64,000 nt of DNA from Bradyrhizobium tropiciagri (lineage in GTDB: Bacteria > Pseudomonadota > Alphaproteobacteria > Rhizobiales > Xanthobacteraceae). Both the position numbers and the translations under genes were made by a program. The notes beneath the pieces were generated by a model that worked only from the letters and a program-made list of their open reading frames with translations, was not told the origin of the DNA and searched no databases. The stretch is taken from positions 246,476 through 310,475 of the forward strand of contig NZ_JAFCKH010000011.1 of the NCBI RefSeq assembly GCF_018130505.1, read 5' to 3'. Below, in pieces: positions 29,987 to 37,381 of this stretch (its first letter is position 1; the number at the start of each line of letters is the position of its first letter).

Positions 29987-30994
29987 ATGGCCAAACCGAA
30001 ACCGCTGATGACCAAATCATCCGGTCCCGATGACGGCGCCATTCAGTCGGCGCTGCGTACCCTCGATGCCGAAGCCAGCGGCGTCGCCGCGCTCACCGCC
30101 GCGCTGAAATCCGACCTCGCCGCGCCCTTTACCGCGGCCGCCGAGTTGGTCCGCAAGGCCAAGGGACGGCTGATCGTCACCGGCCTCGGCAAGTCCGGCC
30201 ATATCGGCCGCAAGGTCGCCGCGACCTTCGCCTCGACCGGCACGCCGGCGTTCTTCGTGCACGCCGCCGAAGCGAGCCACGGCGATCTCGGCATGATCAC
30301 CGCCGACGACGTCATCCTCGCGCTGTCATGGTCCGGCGAGCAGGCGGAGATGCGCAACCTGATCGCCTATGCAGCGCGGTTCGGCATTCCGCTGATCGCC
30401 ATGACCGCGGACAAGGACTCCACGCTCAGCAAGGCCGCCGACGTGCAGCTGACGCTGCCGAAGGCGCGCGAGGCCTGTCCGCACAATCTGGCGCCGACCA
30501 CGTCCTCGCTGATGATGCTGGCGCTCGGCGACGCGCTGGCGATCGCGCTGCTGGAAGGCCGCGGCTTCACCTCGACCGATTTCAGCGTGCTGCATCCGGG
30601 CGGCAAGCTCGGCGCGCTGCTGAAATATGCCCGCGATCTGATGCACACCGGCGACACGGTGCCGCTGAAGCCGCTCGGCACCAGCATGTCGGACGCGCTG
30701 GTCGAGATGACGTCGAAGGGCTTTGGCTGCGTCGGCATCGTCGACCGCTCCGGCCATCTGGTCGGCATCGTCACCGACGGCGACCTGCGCCGCCAGATGC
30801 GCCCCGACCTGCTGACGCTGACGGTCGACGAGGTCATGACCAAGTCGCCGAAGACGATCGGCCGCGATACGCTCGCCGGCGAAGTGCTGGAACTGCTCAA
30901 CGCGTCGAAGATCACGACCCTGATCGTGACCGACGCCAGGAAGCCGGTCGGCATCATCCATTTGCACGACCTGCTGCGCGCGGGCGTGGCCTGA
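29987..30994 (+). CDS. kdsD: D-arabinose 5-phosphate isomerase (KpsF/GutQ)
   Basis: Predicted 335-residue sugar isomerase, converting ribulose 5-phosphate to arabinose 5-phosphate for Kdo and so for lipopolysaccharide. It has an N-terminal SIS domain (about 45-180; VTGLGKSGHIGRKVAATFASTG, ALSWSGEQAEM) and two CBS domains (about 210-330; VGIVDRSGHLVGIVTDGDLRR). The ATG at 29987 is supported by the conserved start of the fold. It is divergent from the outer-membrane barrel gene, which would fit an envelope theme. Confidence 0.92.
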   Translation: MAKPKPLMTKSSGPDDGAIQSALRTLDAEASGVAALTAALKSDLAAPFTAAAELVRKAKGRLIVTGLGKSGHIGRKVAATFASTGTPAFFVHAAEASHGDLGMITADDVILALSWSGEQAEMRNLIAYAARFGIPLIAMTADKDSTLSKAADVQLTLPKAREACPHNLAPTTSSLMMLALGDALAIALLEGRGFTSTDFSVLHPGGKLGALLKYARDLMHTGDTVPLKPLGTSMSDALVEMTSKGFGCVGIVDRSGHLVGIVTDGDLRRQMRPDLLTLTVDEVMTKSPKTIGRDTLAGEVLELLNASKITTLIVTDARKPVGIIHLHDLLRAGVA

Positions 30995-31005
30995 CGGCGG
31001 CAGTT

Positions 31006-31086
31006 GGTATGGTGGGCAAAGCGCAGCGTGCCCACCACTCTGGCACTGCTCGTGAAGGTGGGCACGCTTCGCTTTGCCCACCCTAC
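31006..31086. repeat. Palindromic intergenic repeat, family F
   Basis: An 81-bp inverted repeat with arms containing GGTGGGCAAAGC and GCTTTGCCCACC around GCGTGCCCACC/GGTGGGCACGC. A common rhizobial intergenic element. Confidence 0.75.
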
Positions 31087-31091
31087 AATGC

Positions 31092-31631
31092 TCATCTCGG
31101 AAAGCGCGCCGCATTCACCTCCAGCGGCAGGGCCAGCGCGTTGGCGAGATACGACACCGTGCGGTAGAAGCCGCACAGCAGGATGATCTCCAGGATCTGG
31201 TCCTCGTCGTAGTGCGCCGTCAGCGCCGCGAACTCGGCATCATCAAGCGTCGCGCGGGTGTGCAGCGCGTCCACCGCCGCCAGCACCGCCTGCTCGGCCG
31301 GCGACCAGCAGGTCGCATCGGCCTTGCCGCGCACGGTCGCCTCCACCTGCTCCGCGGAGAGCCCGGCGGCCGCGCCGAAGGCTGAGACATGCACGCCCCA
31401 TTCATACTCGCAGGCGTTCAGCGCGCAGGTACGGTCGATGACGATCTCCCGTTCGCGCAGCGAGAGCGGCCCGCGGTCCAGGAGACTGCCGCCGCGAAAC
31501 TTCTCCCAGGCGCGCGGATGGCCGGCCATCACGCGGAACAGCACCAGCGGCGGCGCGCCGCGCATGATGCGGTCGAACTGCTGTTGAACGTCCGCGGCAT
31601 AAGGCGGATCGAGCGGGGCAATGCGTGACAT
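31092..31631 (-). CDS. Carboxymuconolactone decarboxylase / AhpD-like protein
   Basis: Predicted 179-residue all-helical protein of the CMD/AhpD superfamily. It has the family region REREIVIDRTCALNACEYEWGVHVSAF with a C-x3-C pair followed by EYEWGVH, then LTAHYDEDQILEIILLCGFYRTVSYL. Members are peroxidase partners or decarboxylases; the C-x3-C spacing is not the CXXC of AhpD, so peroxidase action is uncertain. It is divergent from an HxlR regulator with two operator palindromes in between, so it is probably the regulated target, perhaps for reactive electrophile stress. Confidence 0.85.
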   Translation of the reverse strand: MSRIAPLDPPYAADVQQQFDRIMRGAPPLVLFRVMAGHPRAWEKFRGGSLLDRGPLSLREREIVIDRTCALNACEYEWGVHVSAFGAAAGLSAEQVEATVRGKADATCWSPAEQAVLAAVDALHTRATLDDAEFAALTAHYDEDQILEIILLCGFYRTVSYLANALALPLEVNAARFPR

Positions 31632-31644
31632 GGCCTGATCCCTT

Positions 31645-31685
31645 CGCTACATTTACTGTAGCGATACGCTACAATATATGTAGCG
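31645..31685. promoter_or_regulatory. Tandem HxlR operators
   Basis: Two 19-bp perfect palindromes, CGCTACA-N5-TGTAGCG, at 31645-31663 and 31667-31685, centred 22 bp apart (two helical turns). They fill the space between the divergent AhpD-like gene and the HxlR gene and are likely bound by that regulator. Confidence 0.75.
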
Positions 31686-31705
31686 ATCCGCAAGAGGGAT
31701 TCGCG

Positions 31706-32032
31706 ATGCCGAAGCCGGCCACCAAGCACAGCGTCCGCGGCTCGCGCGCCGGCCGCCCGATCATGGCGCTGCTCGATCTGCTCGGGCGGCGCTGGACCTT
31801 GCGCATTCTCTGGGAATTGCGCGAGACCGCGTTGACCTCGCGCGCGCTACGCACCGCCTGCGACGAGGCCTCGCCGACGATCCTGCAGACGCGGCTGACC
31901 GAATTGCGCGAGGCAGGGTTCGTCGAACTGACGGATGACGGTTATCGGCTCACCGGGCTCGGCAAGGAGTTGTTCCAGACCTTTGCGCCGCTGCATCGCT
32001 TTGCAGAGCGCTGGAGCAGGCGCGGGAGCTGA
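31706..32032 (+). CDS. HxlR family transcriptional regulator
   Basis: Predicted 108-residue winged helix regulator: MALLDLLGRRWTLRILWEL, then TSRALRTACDEASPTILQTRLTEL as helix-turn-helix and LTDDGYRLTGLGKELF as the wing. HxlR proteins respond to formaldehyde, quinones, diamide or disulfide stress, often through cysteines; one cysteine (in RTACDEAS) lies in the recognition region here. The ATG at 31706 has AGAGGGAT upstream, and the frame extends to 31625 only through the operators. Divergent from the AhpD-like gene. Confidence 0.9.
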   Translation: MPKPATKHSVRGSRAGRPIMALLDLLGRRWTLRILWELRETALTSRALRTACDEASPTILQTRLTELREAGFVELTDDGYRLTGLGKELFQTFAPLHRFAERWSRRGS

Positions 32033-32035
32033 TCT

Positions 32036-32171
32036 TCTCCCTCTCCCCGTTCTTACGAGGAGAGGGTCGGGGTGAGGGGCTCTATCCGCGAGTGTGATTT
32101 GTCGAGGGACCTGTACCCCCCTCACCCGCCGCGCAAGTGCGCGGCGACCTCTCCCCGCAAGCGGGGAGACG
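32036..32171. repeat. Intergenic repeat cluster, family G
   Basis: About 135 bp of nested palindromes: CTCTCCCC at the left with GGGGAGAC at the right, CGGGGTGAGGGG against CCCCCTCACCC, and GCCGCGCAAGTGCGCGGC inside. A typical C-rich intergenic element; convergent gene ends flank it, so it may also end transcription. Confidence 0.7.
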
Positions 32172-32179
32172 TAAAAAAG

Positions 32180-32626
32180 CTAAGCCGTTGCCACCGTCAG
32201 GTTGGCGCCGTCGGCGCCGACGACCTTGATCCGGCTGCCGGCCGGCATATCGGGGCCGGCGATGCGCCAGATCGTGTCGTCGATCCGCACCGTGCCTGTC
32301 CCGTCGATGATCGGCTTCTCGAGCGTGAACTCGCGGCCGATCAGGGCTTCGTTGCGGCGATTGAGGAACGGGTTGCTCTTGCTCGCCTCCCGCGTGCTCT
32401 TGGCGAAATGCCGCCAGGCAGGCACGGCGGCCACCGCGAACACCGCGAACATCAACAGCTGCGTCTGCCAGGACGGCGTGAACACGAACGACAGCAGGCC
32501 GACCAGCAGCGCCGCGAGCCCGAGCCAGAACAGGAACACGCCGGGCGCCGCCAGCTCCAGCGCCATCAGGATGAAGCCGAAGATCAGCCAGTTCCAGGTG
32601 CCCAATGTCGAAAACATCTCGGTCAT
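32180..32626 (-). CDS. NfeD family membrane protein
   Basis: Predicted 148-residue short NfeD: two or three N-terminal helices (about 12-35, 38-52, 60-76) and a C-terminal OB-fold domain (about 90-148; ALIGREFTLEKPIIDGTGTVRIDDTIWRI). NfeD proteins partner SPFH proteins of the membrane-microdomain type. The SPFH gene is 41 bases upstream on the same strand, so the two form the usual operon. Confidence 0.9.
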   Translation of the reverse strand: MTEMFSTLGTWNWLIFGFILMALELAAPGVFLFWLGLAALLVGLLSFVFTPSWQTQLLMFAVFAVAAVPAWRHFAKSTREASKSNPFLNRRNEALIGREFTLEKPIIDGTGTVRIDDTIWRIAGPDMPAGSRIKVVGADGANLTVATA

Positions 32627-32667
32627 GACATGACCTCTTTCATTGCGGGCGTGATGCGGTCACGCCC

Positions 32668-33666
32668 TCACCGCTGCGGCACCGGCGGCGGCGTCGGGCC
32701 GGCCGGTGGCACCGAGCCGCCGCGCCGCGCGGCGGCCGTCGCGGATGCCGCGCTCTCGCCAAAGGTGGCGCGGGCGATCTCGCCGATGCCGGCGAGCGAG
32801 CCGAGCACGCTCGAGGTTTCGATCGGCAGCATCAGGACCTTCTGGTTCGGCGACTCCGCGAACTGGCCGAACGCCTTGATGTATTTGTCGGCGATGAAAT
32901 AGTTCAGCGCGGCGACGTCGCCCTTGGCGATCGATTCCGACACCATCTGCGTCGCCTTGGCCTCGGCCTCGGCGAGACGCTCGCGTGCCTCGGCGTCGCG
33001 GAAGGCGGCCTCGCGGCGGCCCTCGGCCTGCAGCACCTGCGCCTGCTTGGCGCCCTCGGCGCGCAGGATCTCCGACTGCCGCTGGCCCTCCGCCTGCAGG
33101 ATGTCGGCGCGCTTGACGCGCTCGGCCTTCATCTGCCGGCCCATCGCCTCGACGAGGTCGGCCGGCGGCACGATGTCCTTGATCTCGATGCGGTTGACCT
33201 TGACGCCCCAGGGCGACACCGCGGCGTCCACGACGCGCAGCAGCCGCTCGTTGATCTCGTCGCGATGCGACAGCACCTGGTCGAGATCCATCGAGCCCAT
33301 CACCGAGCGGATGTTGGTCATTGTCAGAACGGTGATCGCCTGCGTCAGGTTGGCGACCTCGTAGCTCGCCTTCGCCGCGTCAAACACCTGGAAGAAGGCG
33401 ACGCCGTCTGCCGTGACAGTGGCGTTGTCCTTGGTGATCACCTCCTGCTCGGGGATGTTGTTGACCTGCTCCATCATGTTGATCTTGCGCCCGATGCGAT
33501 CGAAGTACGGCACGATGAAATTAAGGCCGGGCGACAGCGTGCGGGTGTATTTGCCGAACCGCTCGATGGTCCAGTCATACCCCTGCGGGACGGTCTTGAC
33601 CCCGGCGAACAGCGTGACGATGACGAGAAGAACGAAGGCAATCGCGAAAATGTCGAAACCAGTCAT
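32668..33666 (-). CDS. SPFH/band 7 family membrane protein (QmcA-like)
   Basis: Predicted 332-residue protein with one N-terminal helix (about 4-22) and an SPFH domain ([35 protein letters not shown]), then a long coiled coil rich in Ala/Glu/Arg repeats ([20 protein letters not shown]), and a proline-rich tail. It organises membrane domains and may guard proteases such as FtsH; role from family. Its partner NfeD follows. Confidence 0.92.
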   Translation of the reverse strand: MTGFDIFAIAFVLLVIVTLFAGVKTVPQGYDWTIERFGKYTRTLSPGLNFIVPYFDRIGRKINMMEQVNNIPEQEVITKDNATVTADGVAFFQVFDAAKASYEVANLTQAITVLTMTNIRSVMGSMDLDQVLSHRDEINERLLRVVDAAVSPWGVKVNRIEIKDIVPPADLVEAMGRQMKAERVKRADILQAEGQRQSEILRAEGAKQAQVLQAEGRREAAFRDAEARERLAEAEAKATQMVSESIAKGDVAALNYFIADKYIKAFGQFAESPNQKVLMLPIETSSVLGSLAGIGEIARATFGESAASATAAARRGGSVPPAGPTPPPVPQR

Positions 33667-33879
33667 AAAGTCCTCCAGGGCCGGCGAGACCGTCGCCGGG
33701 CGCGGTCGGTACGTTGGTCGGCAGGACCGCGGCGCCGGTTCAGCCGGCTGTTGTTTCTCACCATGACGTAGGAAGCGGTTGTGCGGACTGCCAGATGGTA
33801 TGAAGGCTGAACCGACCTTACCTGTCCAGTGTCACGGATCGTTAACGATCCGGACCGGCCTCCTTGCGGACTAGACCCC

Positions 33880-34917
33880 TTAGATCCAGCCTTGCAGTTC
33901 GCGCAGCACCAGCTGGCGGATCACGTCCATCCCGCCGTCGGTGTCGTTGAGGCAGGGGATCGCGGCGAACTTCTCGCCGCCATTGTGCCGGAAGATCTCG
34001 GCGTTCTCCTGCGCGATCTCCTCCAGCGTCTCCAGGCAGTCGGCGGAGAAGCCGGGGGTGACCACGGCGATCCGTTTGACACCCTCCTTCGCCAGCCGCT
34101 CGACCGTCTTGTCGGTATAGGGCTGCAGCCACTCGGCATTTCCGAAGCGCGACTGGAAGGTGAGGACCAGCTTCGACGGCGCGAGGCCGAGCCGCCTGCG
34201 CAGGGCGTCGGTGGTCGCGATGCACTGCGCCTGGTACGGATCGCCCTTGTCGACATACTCCTTCGGCATGCCGTGGAAGGACGCCAGGATCATCTCCGGC
34301 TGGAACGGCAGGCTCGCCAGATGCGCATCGATCGAGACCGCCAGCGCCTCGATATACTCCGGCTCATCATAGTAAGGCGGCGTCACCCGCAGGGTCGGCT
34401 GCGCGCGCATGCCGGCCAGCACGCGAAACGCCTCGTCGCAGACAGTCGCCGAGGTCGCGGCGGAATATTGCGGATAGAGCGGCACCACCAGCAGGCGACT
34501 ACAGCCCTGCGCGGCGAGCGCCTCGATCCGCGCCTTGATCGACGGGTTGCCGTAGCGCATCGCCCAGTCGACCACGACATGGTCGTGCGCTGAGATCGCC
34601 TCGGCAAGCTTGTCGGCCTGCGAGCGCGTGATCGTCTTCAGCGGCGACTCGTTCTTCTCGGTGTTCCAGATCTTCAGGTAGTCGAGCGCCTTGCTGCGCG
34701 GACGCCGGCGCAGGATGATGCCGTTGAGGATCAGCTTCCAGACCAGGCCCTGATCCTCGATCACCCGCGGATCGGACAAGAATTCCTTGAGATACACCCG
34801 CACGCCCGCGGCGTCGGCGGTATCCGGCGTGCCGAGGTTGACCAGCAGCACGCCGACCCGCTCCGGCTTGATGGCCGCAGCCGGCGTCGGACTCTCGAAG
34901 GGAATGACCGTGCTCAT
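33880..34917 (-). CDS. hemH: Ferrochelatase
   Basis: Predicted 345-residue enzyme inserting Fe2+ into protoporphyrin IX in the last step of heme synthesis. The conserved VGVLLVNLGTPDTADA start, YPQYSAATSATVCDE and ILASFHGMPKEYVDKGDPY (holding the catalytic histidine) and the late TPGFSADCLETLEEI glutamate helix are all present. It is divergent from a MAPEG protein gene. No FixK or Irr-type site is obvious in the 98-base spacer. Confidence 0.96.
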   Translation of the reverse strand: MSTVIPFESPTPAAAIKPERVGVLLVNLGTPDTADAAGVRVYLKEFLSDPRVIEDQGLVWKLILNGIILRRRPRSKALDYLKIWNTEKNESPLKTITRSQADKLAEAISAHDHVVVDWAMRYGNPSIKARIEALAAQGCSRLLVVPLYPQYSAATSATVCDEAFRVLAGMRAQPTLRVTPPYYDEPEYIEALAVSIDAHLASLPFQPEMILASFHGMPKEYVDKGDPYQAQCIATTDALRRRLGLAPSKLVLTFQSRFGNAEWLQPYTDKTVERLAKEGVKRIAVVTPGFSADCLETLEEIAQENAEIFRHNGGEKFAAIPCLNDTDGGMDVIRQLVLRELQGWI

Positions 34918-35015
34918 GCTGGTGTTCTCACGATGACCTTGGGATTCGCGCGTTGCTCCAACCTTGTCAAGCCGAGTGCTGGTTGGGTACGTTCCGGCCG
35001 AAAAGAGGGAAAACC

Positions 35016-35414
35016 ATGACGGTCGCCGAATGGTGCGTCTTCGGGACGCTGATGCTGTCGCTCCTGACGATCGGATCGGCGAAATGGGCCGGCTTCGGCC
35101 GTTTCGACAATTCCCGGCCGCGCGATCCCGATTTCTACGACGACCCGATCCGCTCGCGCGCGCTCGGCGCCCACCAGAACGGGCTGGAAGCCTTTCCGTT
35201 CTTCGCCTTCGCGGTGCTGCTCGCCGAATTCCGCGTCGGCCCGCTGCGGCTGATCGACGAATTGTCCGTGCTGTTCCTGATCGTGCGGATCGCCTACGTC
35301 TTCACCTATGTCGGCAACCGCCCGACCCTGCGCTCGATCCTCTGGAGCATCGGCTTTGCGATCAACGTCGCAATCTTCCTGCTGCCGGCGCTCCGGGGAT
35401 ATGTCACGGGGTGA
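35016..35414 (+). CDS. MAPEG family membrane protein
   Basis: Predicted 132-residue inner-membrane protein with four helices. It has the bacterial MAPEG pattern RSRALGAHQNGLEAFPFFAFAVLLAE and VRIAYVFTYVGNRPTLRSILW. The family includes glutathione-dependent detoxifying transferases and peroxidases, though many bacterial members lack known activity. A good GAGGGA lies before the ATG at 35016. Confidence 0.88.
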   Translation: MTVAEWCVFGTLMLSLLTIGSAKWAGFGRFDNSRPRDPDFYDDPIRSRALGAHQNGLEAFPFFAFAVLLAEFRVGPLRLIDELSVLFLIVRIAYVFTYVGNRPTLRSILWSIGFAINVAIFLLPALRGYVTG

Positions 35415-35441
35415 ACGGGACGTGCGAGAACCACCCACGGT

Positions 35442-35564
35442 GTCGTCCCGGCGAAGGCCGGGACCCATAACCACCGAGGGTTATTATTTGCGCAACGCTG
35501 GGGCCACGGCTCGGTTCAACAACCTGACCCTGTGGTTATGGGTCCCGGCCTTCGCCGGGACGAC
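35442..35564. repeat. Palindromic intergenic repeat, family B full element
   Basis: A 123-bp inverted repeat with perfect 33-bp arms. Each arm starts GTCGTCCCGGC and is itself self-complementary, giving a hairpin within a hairpin. Related copies at 3631, 14898 and 46037; the sequence GTGCGAGAACCACCCACGG flanking it is also found flanking the copy at 46037. Confidence 0.85.
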
Positions 35565-35613
35565 GCATGGGGAGAGACGCGAGTAACGCCGCAGTTCAGG
35601 ATCACTTAAGACC

Positions 35614-36735
35614 TCAAAGACACGTCGCCCGCTCGGCGGCCACGTAGCCGAACAAGAGCCCGATCCCGAACAGCAGCACGAGCCCCGCGGCGGCGAATTC
35701 CAGGCCGCGCATGATCAGCATGCCGCCGCCGTCGCGCGCGCCGCTTAGCCGCTCGGCCATGCCGCGCGCCGACACCGCGACGAGGGCGATCGCCGCCACC
35801 GTGATCGCGGTGCCCAGCCCCATCACGAAGGTCGCGGCGATGCCGGCCCAGAACAGGCCCTGCGCCAGCGCGAACACCAGCACCAGGATCGCGCCCGAGC
35901 ACGGCCGGATGCCGACGGTGAGGATCGCGCTGAGACCGCGCCGCCAGCCGCCGGGACCGGCGAGCTCGGCCGGCGTCGGCCCGTGCGAATGGCCGCAATG
36001 CTCGTCATGGACATGACCATGATCCAGGCCGTGAGCATGATCGTGCCCATGATCATGGTCGTGGCCGTGATCGTCATGGGCGTGACGATGGTGGTGATCA
36101 TGGCCATGGTCATGACCGCTGTGATTGTGGTCGTGGTGATGCGCGCCGGCCATCGCCAGCGCCGGGCGCGGCACCTGCAGCGCGCGGAAGAAGCCGCCGC
36201 CCTTGAGCCAGACCAGCCGGGCGCCGAACAGCGCGATCAGGGCATAGCTCGCGATCTCGATCGCCTTCTCCGCCCCGCACATCGTCTTCGCGGTGGCGTT
36301 GAGCAGCCAGGCGCAGATCCCGACGATCAGCACGGCGACCAACGACTGCATCAGGGCCGAGGCGAACGACAGCACGATGCCGCGCCGCGCGGTCTCGCGG
36401 TTGGCGACCATGTAGGACGAGATCACCGCCTTGCCGTGGCCGGGCCCGGCGGCGTGGAATATGCCGTAGGCAAAGGAGATCGCCAGCAGCGTCCAGACCG
36501 CCGAGCCGTCGGATTTGGCGGCCCGGATGGTCGCCGACATCTCCCGATAAAACTCCGACTGCTTGGCCAGCAGCCAGCCGACGATGCCGCCCTGCGGCTC
36601 GGGCGCGGAGCGCGGCGCGCCGAACGGATTTTGCGCCAGCAGCCCGTGCACGGCGCCATCGAGCAGCGCGCACGCCGCCCACACGGCGGCGGACATGGCA
36701 AGACCGCGCATCACGCGGCAGACGGTCGGCGTCAT
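35614..36735 (-). CDS. NicO/RcnA family nickel/cobalt transporter
   Basis: Predicted 373-residue membrane transporter with about six helices: [19 protein letters not shown] and [19 protein letters not shown] are the family motifs. A cytoplasmic loop of about 55 residues between helices is almost half histidine ([18 protein letters not shown]), fitting metal binding. The ATG at 36735 overlaps the stop of the DUF1007 gene as ATGA, which implies coupled translation; a GTG at 36741 is less likely. With DUF1007 it probably exports or takes up Ni or Co. Confidence 0.9.
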   Translation of the reverse strand: MTPTVCRVMRGLAMSAAVWAACALLDGAVHGLLAQNPFGAPRSAPEPQGGIVGWLLAKQSEFYREMSATIRAAKSDGSAVWTLLAISFAYGIFHAAGPGHGKAVISSYMVANRETARRGIVLSFASALMQSLVAVLIVGICAWLLNATAKTMCGAEKAIEIASYALIALFGARLVWLKGGGFFRALQVPRPALAMAGAHHHDHNHSGHDHGHDHHHRHAHDDHGHDHDHGHDHAHGLDHGHVHDEHCGHSHGPTPAELAGPGGWRRGLSAILTVGIRPCSGAILVLVFALAQGLFWAGIAATFVMGLGTAITVAAIALVAVSARGMAERLSGARDGGGMLIMRGLEFAAAGLVLLFGIGLLFGYVAAERATCL

Positions 36736-37379
36736 GGGCACTCCACCGTGATCTTGTTGGCGAACATCATCCCGAAATTGGCGTTGCTGCCGTCGAGAAA
36801 GTTCTGCTCGCCGAGCTTCTGTGCAGCCGTGGAACCGTCATTCGGCCGCTGGAACTGCATCTTGCAGTCGGCCGAGGCGCCGACCAGCTTGACCGGCTCC
36901 TTGTCGGCGTACTGGAAGTCGATGAAGTAGCTCGGGTCGAACACTTCGAGCGAGAGCTCCTTCGCCTTGAACGGCGTCTTCGCCGGCAAGGTGAAGTGCA
37001 GCGTCAGCGTCGTATCCTTGTATTCGAGGAAATAGTCGACCGGCTCGGTGAACTTCTGCTTCTTGCCGTCGGCCTTGGCGAAGGTGAAGTAGGCGTATTC
37101 CTTGAGCGATTCGACATTGGTCTGCGCCAGCGGCGCCAGCTCCTCGCGGCTGTAGGCGCCCTTCACCTTGGTCTCGATGCCCTGCAGCGCATAGGTCGAG
37201 AACATGTCGTCGAAGGTCCAGGCGTGGCGGACGCCGGTGATGGTGCCGTCGGCGGCGTAGATCAATTCGCTCTTCGCCGTGATCCAGACATGCGGATGGG
37301 CCTGGGCGGCCGCCGTGCCGAACACGACGGCGGCCGCCAGCACCAGCGAACCGATCAGGCGGTTGAAGGCGGACCGCAC
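36732..37379 (-). CDS. DUF1007 family periplasmic protein
   Basis: Predicted 215-residue exported protein: signal peptide about 1-27, mature start [14 protein letters not shown], then [13 protein letters not shown], the mark of DUF1007 proteins that pair with NicO transporters and may bring metal to them. The mature N terminus His-Pro-His is a plausible metal ligand. A GTG start at 37379 is used, two bases after the stop of the peptidase gene; the frame upstream is only the shadow of the peptidase gene. Confidence 0.85.
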   Translation of the reverse strand: MRSAFNRLIGSLVLAAAVVFGTAAAQAHPHVWITAKSELIYAADGTITGVRHAWTFDDMFSTYALQGIETKVKGAYSREELAPLAQTNVESLKEYAYFTFAKADGKKQKFTEPVDYFLEYKDTTLTLHFTLPAKTPFKAKELSLEVFDPSYFIDFQYADKEPVKLVGASADCKMQFQRPNDGSTAAQKLGEQNFLDGSNANFGMMFANKITVECP

Positions 37380-37381
37380 CG

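Noticed and set aside
29298-30020. 240-codon minus-strand frame starting MIWSSA, overlapping the barrel gene and kdsD
   Set aside because: It runs out of frame through the barrel gene and has no family; the barrel gene with its signal peptide and the kdsD frame explain the region better.
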